This document shows positions 9,909-19,344 of a DNA stretch of 19,805 bases, in pieces. The position numbers were made by a program, and so were the translations under genes. The stretch comes from Geosiphon pyriformis. Taxonomy: Eukaryota; Glomeromycota; Glomeromycetes; Archaeosporales; Geosiphonaceae. The stretch is taken from positions 212,610 to 232,414 of the forward strand of contig JAAOMT010000675.1 in NCBI GenBank assembly GCA_016748015.1, read 5' to 3'. Every line of letters begins with the position of its first letter. The stretch's first letter is position 1. The notes under the pieces were generated by a model that made no database searches, had not been told where the DNA came from, and saw only the letters and a list, made by a program, of their open reading frames with translations.

Positions 9909-10530
9909 TTTGCCAAAATATACTTTTAGTTTACTAAAATATTAATAAAAAAAAAATACAAAATTATAAAATAATATTATAACAAATTATATAAAAAAAG
10001 TTTTTTTTTGAAAAAATATATTTTAATTTAGATTTATTTTTAAACAATTAATTAATTATTTCAAATTAATAAAATAAAATTTACTTTAAAATTCAAACTT
10101 TTTTTATATTTATTTTTGTTTAAAACTCACAAATTTTGATTAATATTTTGAAATTAATTAATTATTAATTTTAAATATAAATCAAAAACAATTTTTTTAT
10201 AATTTTTTATAATTAGATAGTTTACAGTTAAGATTTTTGTAAATAATTTGAATTTTATAGCAAAATAATTACATATTATTAAAGAACTTATAGTCAAAAT
10301 TTTTTGTAAAAGAATTAACTTTTATTACAAAGTAATTACATAAAATAATTAACATAAAATTGATTATTTTATTATAAGTTTAATAATAATAATAATCTAA
10401 AATATAAAAAATACTTTGAAAATAATTTAACTTATTAAAAATTTATTAGCTTTTATTAACAATAGAATTAACAATAAAATAATATTAACAATATTTCAGA
10501 AAACTATTAAAATTTTTAATAATATTTGGT
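9909..10530 (+). repeat. AT-converted family-1 LTR (5'-truncated) plus leader
   Basis: It aligns by eye to 4210-4890 with most G and C replaced by A and T. Examples: agttgtataaaagaagagct at 4287 against aattatataaaaaaagtttt at 9985, and ttgacgtttactacaacgta at 4686 against ttaacttttattacaaagta at 10315. The match continues across the LTR/leader border (about 10437) to a retained ACAATATTT stretch matching the 4850s. The first 300 bp of the LTR are missing; homology starts within the fifth unit of the 20-bp array, directly after the LINE A tail. Confidence 0.78.
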
Positions 10531-11107
10531 ATTTTCTTAAAAAATTAAAATAATAATAAACTATTTAAAATAGTAATTATATTTAACACAAAAACTTTAA
10601 AATATTATCAATTAATTTACTATAAATAAAGATTTAAAATCCAAAACAAAATTACAATTATAAAATAAATGCTTTTTTAATATATTGAAAATTAAATTAA
10701 TAATAATTTTTTTGAAAATTAATATTATTAAAGTCAAATAAAATTTTTTTGAAAATTTACTTTATTATTTAAATATAAAAACAGAAATTATTAATACTAA
10801 TACTTATTTAACTTATTTTTAAGAACTTAATTATAATATTATTAAGTTTTGTAAAAAAAAATACTTAGTTTATTTATAATTTTTTCTTAATTTAAAATTT
10901 AAATTAAAAACTTGAATTAAAAACTAACAAAAAAAACTTTTAGATTTAATCAAATAATTTACAATATATTAAAATTTATTACCAAATATTTATAAATATT
11001 TAAACAAAAAAATTAGTATTAATTACTATTTAATTATTTTTTTTTTGGCTTTATTTATTTAAACTTAAATATCTAATTCTTTACTAATCTGTTTTTTAAG
11101 ACTAAAA
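10531..11107. other. AT-only stretch, origin not identified
   Basis: Almost pure A/T with no reading frame of note. By position it would be the start of a family-1 gag, since it follows leader homology, but no family-1 gag is present in the window to compare and I could not match it to element 2 gag by eye. Confidence 0.4.
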
Positions 11108-11864
11108 AGTTCATAATTCAAGGATTTAATAAAAATTATAAAAATAGTATAAAAATATTCAACTATAATATAACATAGTAATAATCTTAAAAAAATAATA
11201 ATTAATATAATAATAATTATTAAATAGTATTAACAATGTATTATTTTGTAATAACAGTAAATATTATATTAAAATATTAAAAATAGAGTATTATAATATG
11301 TTTTTTTATAAAACTATAAATATATATATATATATAATAGTTTTAATATTAAGAAAAAGCATTTTTAAGCTTTTATATTAATTATTTTTTAGTATTTATT
11401 TTTAATAAAAAACATATAAAAAAAATTATAATAGTAAAAGTATTAAAAACATTATTTGAATTATTAATTAAATAAAACTATCATTTGTTAATTGAACTTT
11501 TTAAAAGAATAATTTTTAATCAAGATTATTTATATTATTTATTAATTAATAAAAAGTTTTATTGTAAAATTAAAAAAAAACACTAAAAAACTATTAATAT
11601 TTTATGTTTTTAGAGTAAAAAACACTTTAAATAATTATAATCATTAATAGTAAGTAAAATTCAAATTAATTTTTAAAAAAAAACACATACATATATATAT
11701 TAATTAAAAATTAAAAAATAATTTATATTATAATATTAACAAAAAAAATTTTAGTATTATAGCATTATTATCACATAAATAAAATTAAAAAACTTACAAA
11801 AGATTAATTTTAATTAAAATAAAAGTATTAATAATTAATATATTAAAAAAATACTTTTGTAATA
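11108..11864 (+). repeat. AT-converted family-2 LTR
   Basis: It aligns along its length to the LTR at 12661-13527. Examples: aactatcattcatcaactga at 13124 against aactatcatttgttaattga at 11476, and a shared TAGTTTTAATATTA at 12905 and 11338. The 3' end GTAATA is kept (11859-11864 against 13522-13527). It is about 110 bp shorter, mostly through loss after the TATA-like region, and the 23-bp repeats are barely recognisable. Confidence 0.8.
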
Positions 11865-12660
11865 ATATTAATTTTTAAAACAAAATAAAATCTTTAACAT
11901 TAAAAGTTATCATATAATTATTAAAAAATTATTTTAAATTAATATAAAAAAATTGAAATTATATCAACAAAAACAATTTAAATATTTTATTATAAAATAT
12001 AATAATATATTTATATAAAATAATAATAACTTAAAAAAAACTAATCTGTTTTAATATTGTTATTTATAAAATAAACTAAAAATTAAATAATAATTAAATA
12101 TAATATCAAAACTATAAAAATATTAATAAAAATACTAAAAATTTTAATAATAACTTAAAAAAAAGTATAAAATTACTAAAAATTTTAGAAATCTTATATT
12201 ACAAAGATTTATGTATATATAGCAATAATATTAAAAACAGAAAAAAACAATTAAATTTAATTTAATTTTTACTAAATAACTTTAACAATTAAAAATTTAA
12301 TATTTAAAATAAATATTTTTTTAATAAAACTATTATTTAAATTATTTAATAAAAAATATAAGAATAAACATAATTAATTTATTAAATTGTTTATTAAAAA
12401 AATAAAAAAACACCAAAATAAACTAATTATTATATTAAAATAATTAGATATTAAGTATTGTTAATTATTATTATTGAAATTTTGTTTATTATATAAAAAA
12501 TTTAATATTAAATTTATATAAAAAATATTAAATTAAAATATCAATAAGCATATTAAATATTACTTACTAGTTGTCAATTTAATAATATTGTTATAGTTAA
12601 AATTCATAATTTTTATTAGTTATTATATGTATTAGTTACTAATATTATATAATTAGCCAT
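11865..12660 (+). pseudogene. AT-converted leader and gag start of a family-2 copy
   Basis: The stretch follows the AT-converted LTR, as leader and gag follow the intact one. Between about 11950 and 12060 it can be aligned to 13612-13700 of element 2 gag: the ACAAAAAC run recurs, and atttacacacaaaatcagag at 13658 finds a matching A/T version near 12010. Past roughly 12120 I lose the alignment. No frame survives. Composition is about 3 to 4 G/C per 60 bases in the lines I counted. The right edge is the TG of the intact family-2 LTR at 12661. Confidence 0.5.
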
Positions 12661-12760
12661 TGTTACAGTTTAAGAATTTAGCAAAAAGAATCATAAAAAT
12701 AATACAAACTATTCAATCATAATATAGCACAGTAATAATCTTAGAAAGGTAATGATTAAC

Positions 12761-12852
12761 ATAGTAGCAAACACTATTTCGCGATAGTGGCAAGCACCAG
12801 TTCACAATAGCAGCCAACACCAACTGGTGATAGCAGCAAACACCAGGTTGAA
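12761..12852 (+). repeat. 23-bp tandem array in family-2 LTR (four units)
   Basis: Units at 12761, 12784, 12807 and 12830, each exactly 23 bp. They share ATAG, then AGC or GGC, then a CACCA-type core. They lie about 100 bp into the LTR, upstream of the TATA-like motif, in the position expected of U3 enhancer repeats. Too few and too short-spaced for a CRISPR. Confidence 0.85.
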
Positions 12853-12893
12853 ATATCAAAAAGAAAGTATTTTCTCGTAGAACTACAAACATG

Positions 12894-12901
12894 TATATAT
12901 A
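12894..12901 (+). promoter_or_regulatory. Possible TATA element of family-2 LTR
   Basis: TATATATA lies about 233 bp into the LTR, and an expanded TATATA run sits at the matching place in the AT-converted copy (about 11320-11335). In such AT-rich DNA the motif alone is weak evidence. Confidence 0.35.
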
Positions 12902-13529
12902 CAGTAGTTTTAATATTAGGAAATAATCAATCAAGTAATAAAAATCATAACTTATCAAGCAACAGATCCAATTTTATCCAACAAACTCCACTTTAAATCA
13001 TACTTTCAAATTAAATATCCCAAGAAACCTTTAAAAATCAAAAAAAAATGAAAAAGAATATTTAAAACGGAACTATCACAACCCAAAGTATTAAGAAACT
13101 TACTTGTATTATTTATTGAATGAAACTATCATTCATCAACTGAAACCCTTGAAAGAATAATCCTTGATCAAGATTATTCATGTTGTTACTAATTGATAAA
13201 AACTTTATTGTGAGAATTAGAAAAGTGCTAAAGACCATTAACATTCTGTGTTTCTAGATTAGAAAAACACATCAGGCAATTGCAAGGATAGTCTCAGAGA
13301 AGACCCCAGACAGTGGGTAGATTTCAGTTCAGCCTCTGAGAAGGAGTACATAAACACACACAACAATCAAGAATTAAAGAATAACTTACATCGCAACAGT
13401 AAAAAGAAAGCCTTCAATATAACAGTGACATTATCACACAAATAGAATTAAGGAACTCACGAAAGACTGATTGCAATTAAAGTGGGATATCAGCAATTAA
13501 ATATAACAAGAAAACCATCTCGTAATATT

Positions 13530-13547
13530 TGGTGAACCCTACGAGGA
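13530..13547 (+). promoter_or_regulatory. Primer-binding site of element 2
   Basis: TGGTGAACCCTACGAGGA begins with TGG, complementary to a tRNA 3' CCA, three bases after the LTR end GTAATA. The tRNA cannot be named from this sequence alone. Confidence 0.55.
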
Positions 13548-13609
13548 AAGAAAATCAAAAAGGAAATAATAAGTAGCAATAATTCATTGCTAAAAAGGAA
13601 AAGACAAAA
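13548..13609 (+). other. Untranslated leader of element 2
   Basis: A short purine-rich leader between PBS and gag. There is no in-frame ATG; the frame is closed upstream by TAA at 13580, and the first protein-like codon at 13610 is GTG. Confidence 0.5.
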
Positions 13610-15535
13610 GTGGCGACAAAAACCCCTAATCTTACTGTTCTTGAATTCTGCCGTGCTATTTACACACAAAATCAGAGTGATCTTGGATTACCAGAAGGGT
13701 GTTGTCCAGCAGAATCTGTCCTTACTTATTATATCAACGCCAGAATAAATTATCATATAGGAAAGGAAGAAGAACCACACAATGCAAAACTTGAATTGTA
13801 TAGAGAATTATCACAATACACTACAAAAGAAGTAACAGTAATAGCTGCAACTATTGTCAAAATCTATTGAGAAATTGAGCAATACACCAACGAAAATTTT
13901 CCAATATCCACAGAAAACACTAGAAAATGCACCAACAAAACCAAAGAAAATTTAGAAACTAATCAGGAAAGTAACCAGCAAAAACTAGGAACACCAGCTC
14001 AAATGCCAAAGAAAACTGTCACTCAATCAATAAAAAAACAACGTATTTATTCACCAGAAGATAAATCATACCATTTTTCACCAGAAAATAAGATACAAAT
14101 TCCATTAGAAGCTGCATCATCATCAACATCAACTCCACAAATGCCAAGAACTCCTAGTTATATTGATAAAATTAAACAACGTAACTGGGGAGACATACCA
14201 ATTACAGGAGAATATTCATCACTATTCCAAAACCCTCTTTTTCAACCAAAATTTAGAACGGGGTTTGAAAACCGTGAAGAGGAGTCTGAATCGGAATCCA
14301 AAAAAGAGACCAGCGAAAAAACAATCACAAGACCAGTCACTGGAACAAGCAGCCAGTCCAGAAACCAAGAAACTTATGATCAAGAGAAAAAACCGGATAT
14401 AAGGGAAGTCACCTTTAGGAACGCTCAAGGAAATATCATCCCATCTCCTCTTAGACCAATAAACCCACCAGCAGAAAACGGCAACGAAATGACCACACCA
14501 TACATTGCAAGACTAACAGATTTCTCAGGAGAGGAAGAAGAAACGGACATGCACACATGGCTCAGAGAAGCACAAAAAGCCATCCAGGCAAATAACTGGA
14601 ATGACCAAAGAGCAATTCAAACATTATCTTTCTTCCTGAAAGGCACAGCCGACTTGTGGTATCAAAGCCTGGAAACAAAACCCACGAGCTTCGCCGAATT
14701 TAAAAATGCACTCCTGGAGTATTTTAGCGACCCAAATGCCATAATTCAACTACAGAATGAATTCAATACTATCAAGCAAAATACCAGTGAAACTGTCACC
14801 CAATACTTTGCTTGATTCAATCGAATTCGCTGTCAGATTGAAGTGATTGAACAAGGATACTACACTGATCCTCAGGTTTTAAATCAGTTTATTAGAGGAT
14901 TAAAAAGCAGCATTTTAGGAAGAGTACGCCCTGCCCACCTTAATTCCTTACCAGAAGCCGTTATGCTTGCCAGAGCCCTTGAATTGGCTGAGAAAGAAGC
15001 TAACCATAGTCAAATGGTTAACATGGTAATGGAGAAAAATAAGACAGAAACATTAGAGAAAAGAGTAACGCAATTAGGGGAGGAACTCTCTAAGAAAATA
15101 GAAAGTTACCTCATCCCGGATCTGAGAAAAAATACATACCAACCACCCCAAAGACGCAGCCAAGAAGTCAGCAACAGTCAAAATAATCGCTTGTCACGCC
15201 AGGAATTCAGAACAGAAACACGCGCCTGTCATTTTTGCAAACGTGTAGGACATTTGATTAGTCAATGTCAAACGCGAATGATGCAGGAAGCACATGAAAA
15301 TAATTACTACGCGCCACCCCAAATGCCCAGAAACCAGTACATGCCAATACCATGCCAATATCCCATCACGTATCAAAATCAAGGAGCTTACCAGCAACAG
15401 CTCATGATAGCCAATCCGAATTGGCGTCCCGAGGCCCGAAATCAGCCCATGTGGAACCAGAACGCATTGGTCCAGAGAAATCCAAACCGTGCTGGAACCA
15501 ATCAGCAAACCAATCTAAACTACCAAAATTATTAA
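13610..15535 (+). pseudogene. Gag with CCHC zinc knuckle, three stops (element 2)
   Basis: This is the structural protein that would build the particle and bind element RNA. Order: a conserved-looking N-terminal segment (LTVLEFCRAIYTQ...YYINARINYH), a low-complexity Pro/Ser/Glu/Lys linker (about 13900-14500), a Retrotrans_gag-type capsid domain (about 14510-15010; WLREAQKAI, FLKGTADLWYQSL, TVTQYFA), a Lys/Glu-rich helix, and a zinc knuckle at 15227-15268 with C-x2-C-x4-H-x4-C spacing (CHFCKRVGHLISQC). The tail is Gln/Asn-rich. TGA at 13868 and 14813 interrupt it; the second falls before FNRIR, where Arg is plausible, so CGA-to-TGA fits. TAA 15533 could be the true end, but the same frame continues straight into protease, so it may be a mutated CAA in a fused Gag-Pol. 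The start is GTG, not ATG, which suggests a lost start codon. Confidence 0.88.
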
Positions 15536-16252
15536 CAAACTTACCTTAATATACTGGAAAACCTGATCATCGGAAACAATGACAGTAGAAACATAAACAG
15601 AACCAAGAATTCCTCCAAATTGAGCCAGACAATACTACCAGCAGTTGCCACCGAAGATAGCAGCCTCGCAGCTATTTTTCCTTTTAAATTAGAGGAAAAC
15701 GAGGCTATGTTCAGTAGAGCAGCATTGGACGAAAAACGCCCAATCACTGCTATATATATGGAAGCCACTGTAAACAATACCCCAATCAAACTTATCTTAG
15801 ACAGTGGATCCGCTGGAAGGATCGTAATGCTTTAACTAGTAAACCAACTGGGTTTCAAAGTTGATCGTGCCGCGACGTCCCAAATCATAACAGCCGATGA
15901 AAGTACAAAGCTGCCTCATGGCGAAATCGACTCATTCCCTTTCGAAATTAATGACATAGTAATACCTACAAAAGTATTAGTAATGGACACTACACAATAT
16001 CAAGCATTAGTAGGGAATGACTGGCTAACAAAAGCCAATGCCACCCTAGACTGGACCACCCAAGAGCTTCTGATCAATTATAATGGCCACCAGACCAAAA
16101 TTCCAGCCACCTGTGACCACTTCCAAAAACCCAGCGCCAACCAAAGACCTACTTTCAAATTTGAGGAAAATCCAACACTACCAGCCATCGAAACCTATCA
16201 GCTCTCTTGGGCTGATGACCAAAGAACAAGACTACCAGCTGTACCAACGTGA
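15536..16252 (+). pseudogene. Retropepsin-type aspartic protease (element 2)
   Basis: It would cleave the Gag-Pol polyprotein. In the Gag frame, a linker is followed by ITAIYMEATVNNTPIKLILD and the active-site motif Asp-Ser-Gly-Ser (Asp codon 15800-15802), then a flap region (ITADESTKLPHG) and the hydrophobic second half including VLVMDTTQYQALVGNDWL, typical of Ty3 proteases. TAA 15833 lies shortly after the active site and TGA 16250 at the end of the domain; neither shifts the frame. The protease is therefore complete in outline but not translatable. Confidence 0.85.
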
Positions 16253-16940
16253 ACCAGCGAAGAAAGATCCGAATGGAACCAGGTAAGTTCACAAAAAAAC
16301 CACCAGCGACGCAGACCAAAGCTAGAATACTCGGTTTGCAAGAAGAAACTCTCGTCTATAACTGCGTGCAGCATACTGGACGAAGACCCAAGAAACCCCA
16401 CTCACTACTATTGTAACCGTTATAACAAAGAAAAATACGGTTACCCAGAAAGACATGGAAAATGGGACAAGGAACTGTGCCTCACTTGTGGAGAACCGTT
16501 ACCAAGAGGGTGCGACTGGAACAACTTACCAGGCAGAGGAGGAACGTGTGACGCAACTTGCCAATACACGATCCTCATTTGTGACTGGGTAAGAAGAGGA
16601 ATGCCATTCGAAGCAGCGTTCAACAGAGCATTAAAAAGACTACAGCACTACCCACACGACGAGGACGAGTTGTACAACACCACACAAGCCAAAGTAAGAG
16701 GAGGAACCGCCGAAGAAATACGACGTTGGAAAGAGTCAGCCAAAGTAGCCGACAAAGTCGCCAGCTACAACATGTTCGACCTAGTGGAGGAATTCCAGGA
16801 CTACTATCAACAACTATGCCCCACTCGACAAGAGCAAGAACAATACCTCGCCCAAATCAACACTTACCTCTGCAAAAACTGTCTCATCCCATGCCAAAAT
16901 CAGTGCTGTGAAGAGTGTCAAGACAAAAGGGACTTAGAAA
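16253..16940 (+). pseudogene. Cys-rich module between protease and dUTPase (element 2)
   Basis: About 230 codons in the Gag-Pol frame with no stop. There are two cysteine clusters. The first (about 16340-16580) has scattered Cys plus LCLTCGEP at 16478-16489, then GC, TC, TC and IC. The second (about 16868-16924) reads CKNCLIPCQNQCCEEC. Between them lies a charged, helix-prone stretch (EEIRRWKESAKVADKVASYN). I do not recognise the family. The spacing suggests zinc binding, and nucleic-acid binding is possible, but neither is shown. The base composition is less AT-rich than the rest of the window. Confidence 0.65.
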
Positions 16941-17704
16941 GAAAAATGGAAATTGAGAATCAACAGTCTCAAAATCAATCAATAAATCAACAAGACTCAC
17001 CTAATGGTCCCAAGTCAGAAAAATTTGTAGCCTATACCGACCTAGAACAGGTAACCGACATCCGATACTTTGACAATGGACACTTAAGAATAATACCCGA
17101 AAGAGCCCATCCAACCAACGCCGGATTTGATCTACGTTATCTGGAAGACCAATTCACAATGTTACCACCCAGGAGCATCACCAAAATCAACCTAAAAATA
17201 GCGGTTGAAATTCCGCCAGGAATAATGGTTCAAATGGCATTGCAATCAAGCCTCGCGAAAAAAGGAATAAGCGTTCAAGGAGGAGTAATTGACTCTGAAT
17301 ACACTGGAAATTTGATGGTTTTGCTACAGAACAATTCAGAAAAGCCTTATACCATTGAATCTAAGGAAAAGATTGCACAAGCAATTTTCCTACCATTGGT
17401 AAAAATTGGGAAATTCGTGCCAGTGGAAAATCGTGAGGAATTGTCACAAATAACGAGAGGAACTTTTGGTTTCGGATCGACAAGAAAAGGAATTGAAGCA
17501 AATTTTGCTGAAACAATAGAGGAAAAAAGCGAAGTAATTAAAAATGAGCAGTCTATCATGCTCCTACCATATGGAAAATCAGAAATAAGAATAAAAAGGA
17601 CAATTAAAGAAAAAGACCTAATATTTGAGCCCTACTCAGAAACTTGCCAACAGTTTCTCATAGGACTTACTAACCTTTTTATTCCAGTTAATAAAGCTCA
17701 ATGA
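16941..17704 (+). pseudogene. dUTPase domain inside Ty3 pol (element 2)
   Basis: dUTPase hydrolyses dUTP to dUMP and pyrophosphate, keeping uracil out of DNA. The trimeric-type motifs are visible in order: motif 1 AGFDL (17120-17134), motif 2 region ALQSSLA (17237-17257), motif 3 GVIDSEYTG (17282-17308) with its catalytic Asp and Tyr, motif 4 EKIAQAIFLPL (about 17368-17400), and the C-terminal Gly-rich motif 5 RGTFGFGST (17456-17482). In motif 2 the usual Arg before SS is Gln (CAA at 17243), one CGA-to-CAA change. A linker of about 70 codons follows, to TGA 17702, after which the same frame leads into RT. It lies between protease and RT, unlike lentiviruses (RNase H-dUTPase-integrase) or betaretroviruses (nucleocapsid-dUTPase-protease). 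Confidence 0.9.
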
Positions 17705-19315
17705 ATAAAAATTCCTATTGCAAACACCACAGAAGAACCCGTCTACATTCTGGAAGATACCATCATTGGATACCTCAGAACAGAGCTAGAAAACGTGTCA
17801 ACACCACAAGAAATTCTAAATTTCCCAGAAATTGCCCTCTACTGTGAACTCAGTTCAAAAAATTGGCAACCGGTAGAATGCTATCAATTTACGCCAGAAG
17901 AATTGGCCAAATTAAACATTGGAACAATGGATCCTGACCAACAGTAACAATTAAAAGCATTAATTTTAAAATACTCTGATATATTTTCAAGAAATGGCGA
18001 ATTTGGAAGAACCAACTTGGTTCAACACCAAATCCCCACTGGAGATGCCAGATCTGAAAAACAACGCACTTACCGTGTCTCACCAATGGAGCATAATTTT
18101 ATCAGAGAAGAAATCCAAAGCATGTTGGAAAAAAGAATAATACAACCATCAATGAGCCCATGGTTCTTACCAGTTGTTTTAGTAAGGAAAAAGAACAGAA
18201 AAATTAGATTTTGCATCAACTATCACAAACTAAACAGCAAAACAACCAAAAACTCATACCCAATACTGTTAATTGACGAAATTTTCGACGTTTTTGGAGG
18301 AGCAAAATGGTTTTTTACACTGGACTTGACCAGTGGGTACTGGCAAGTGGAAATGAACCCAAAAGACAGGCATAAAACAGCATTCACAACACAAAATGGC
18401 AATTATGAGTTCAATATAATGCCATTTGGATTAACAAACACTTCCGCGACATTCCAAAGACTAATGGATGTAATTTACTTCGGAATCCTGTGGCAATCCG
18501 TTGTTGTCTACTTGGATGATACAAATGTTTTCTTGTCAAAATTCATGGATCATCTCCAACATTTACAACAAGTTTTTGAGAGATTAAAACACGCTGGACT
18601 TAAACTAAATCTAGAAAAATGTTTCTTTGGGAAAAATGAGCTAGCATTTTTAGGACACGTAGTTGGAAAAGATGGAATAAAACCAGATCCATCAAAAATA
18701 GACAAAATGAAAAATTTTCCAGTATCTCGAAACGTTTTAGAAGTTAGAAGCTTTTTAGGACTTGCATTTTACTACTGCCACTTTGTAGAAAACTTTTCAA
18801 ACATCGCCAAACCTCTTAATTACCTACTATCTAAAAATATGAAGTTTGAATGGACTGAAGCACAACAAAAAGCTTTTGAGTACCTTAGACAAAAGCTCAT
18901 TGAATCACCAATAATAATCTATCCGAATTTCAACAAGAAATTCATTTTGGCCACAGATGCCTCTGGAACTGGACTTGGAGCCATTCTGTCACAAAAAGAT
19001 GATAATGGAAGAGAACGTGTAATCACTTATGCCAGCAGAAGTCTCAGTACGGCAGAACAAAACTACGCAGCACATGAACTTGAATGCTTAGCAGTAGTCT
19101 GGAGTTGTGTTCACTTTGACACATATTTACGGTACCAACCCTTTGAGATTACAACAGATCATAGAGGTCTGGTCTGGTTAAATAACAAGAAAGCGCTAAA
19201 AGAAAAATACGCCAGATGGTCACAAACGTTAGCACCATACGATTATATTATCAAATACAAAGAAGGTACCAAAAATGCTAATGCCAACTGTTTGTCAAGA
19301 ATGAGACACACATAA
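17705..19315 (+). pseudogene. Ty3 reverse transcriptase-RNase H (element 2)
   Basis: This continues the Gag-Pol frame. A linker with one stop (TAA 17945) precedes the pol-typical ILKYSDIFSRNGEFG. RT then runs unbroken: LVRKKNRKIRFCINY, LDLTSGYWQVEMN, and the catalytic YLDD (18509-18520) with both Asp present. FLGHVVGKDGIKPDP and the connection follow, then RNase H with LATDASGTGLGAILSQ, HELECLAVVW and ITTDHRGL, keeping Asp-Glu-Asp. TAA 19313 ends the open frame. If that stop were a mutated CAA, the frame would run only ten more codons to TGA 19346, overlapping the ATG of the integrase frame. From 17948 to 19312 there is no stop or frameshift, so this is the best-preserved catalytic domain in the window. 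The whole polyprotein is still non-translatable because of the upstream stops. Confidence 0.93.
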
Positions 19316-19344
19316 AAATCACCAACCCACCCACCACAACAACA

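Larger units (their letters stand above)
12661..13527 (+). repeat. Family-2 LTR (5' LTR of element 2)
   Basis: It starts TGTTACAG and ends GTAATA, imperfect terminal inverted repeats of the TG...CA type, with the primer-binding site three bases on. The opening TGTTAC matches the start of the family-1 LTR although the bodies are not similar by eye. An AT-converted copy at 11108-11864 supports both ends. A minus-strand open frame at 12713-12958 is produced by the internal repeats and is not a gene. Confidence 0.78.

Noticed and set aside
9909-12660. Mitochondrial DNA, centromere satellite or origin because of extreme A/T
   Set aside because: No tandem satellite period or organelle gene is visible, and much of the block aligns to LTR and gag sequence in the same window.
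12761-12852. Short CRISPR-like array
   Set aside because: Contiguous 23-bp units with no spacers, inside an LTR of a eukaryotic retrotransposon.
12713-12958. Minus-strand open frame of 81 codons
   Set aside because: It reads through the 23-bp repeats of the LTR, giving repetitive Cys/Leu-rich peptide with no protein family resemblance.
15194-15508. Minus-strand and alternative-frame ORFs over gag and pol
   Set aside because: They lie opposite or beside well-supported Gag, protease and dUTPase frames and show no family motifs.
13610-19315. Altered genetic code or reassigned stops
   Set aside because: All three stop codons occur at scattered positions, mostly where C-to-T or G-to-A from Arg, Gln or Trp codons is likely, and well-preserved domains such as RT of element 2 use none of them internally. 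Mutation is simpler.
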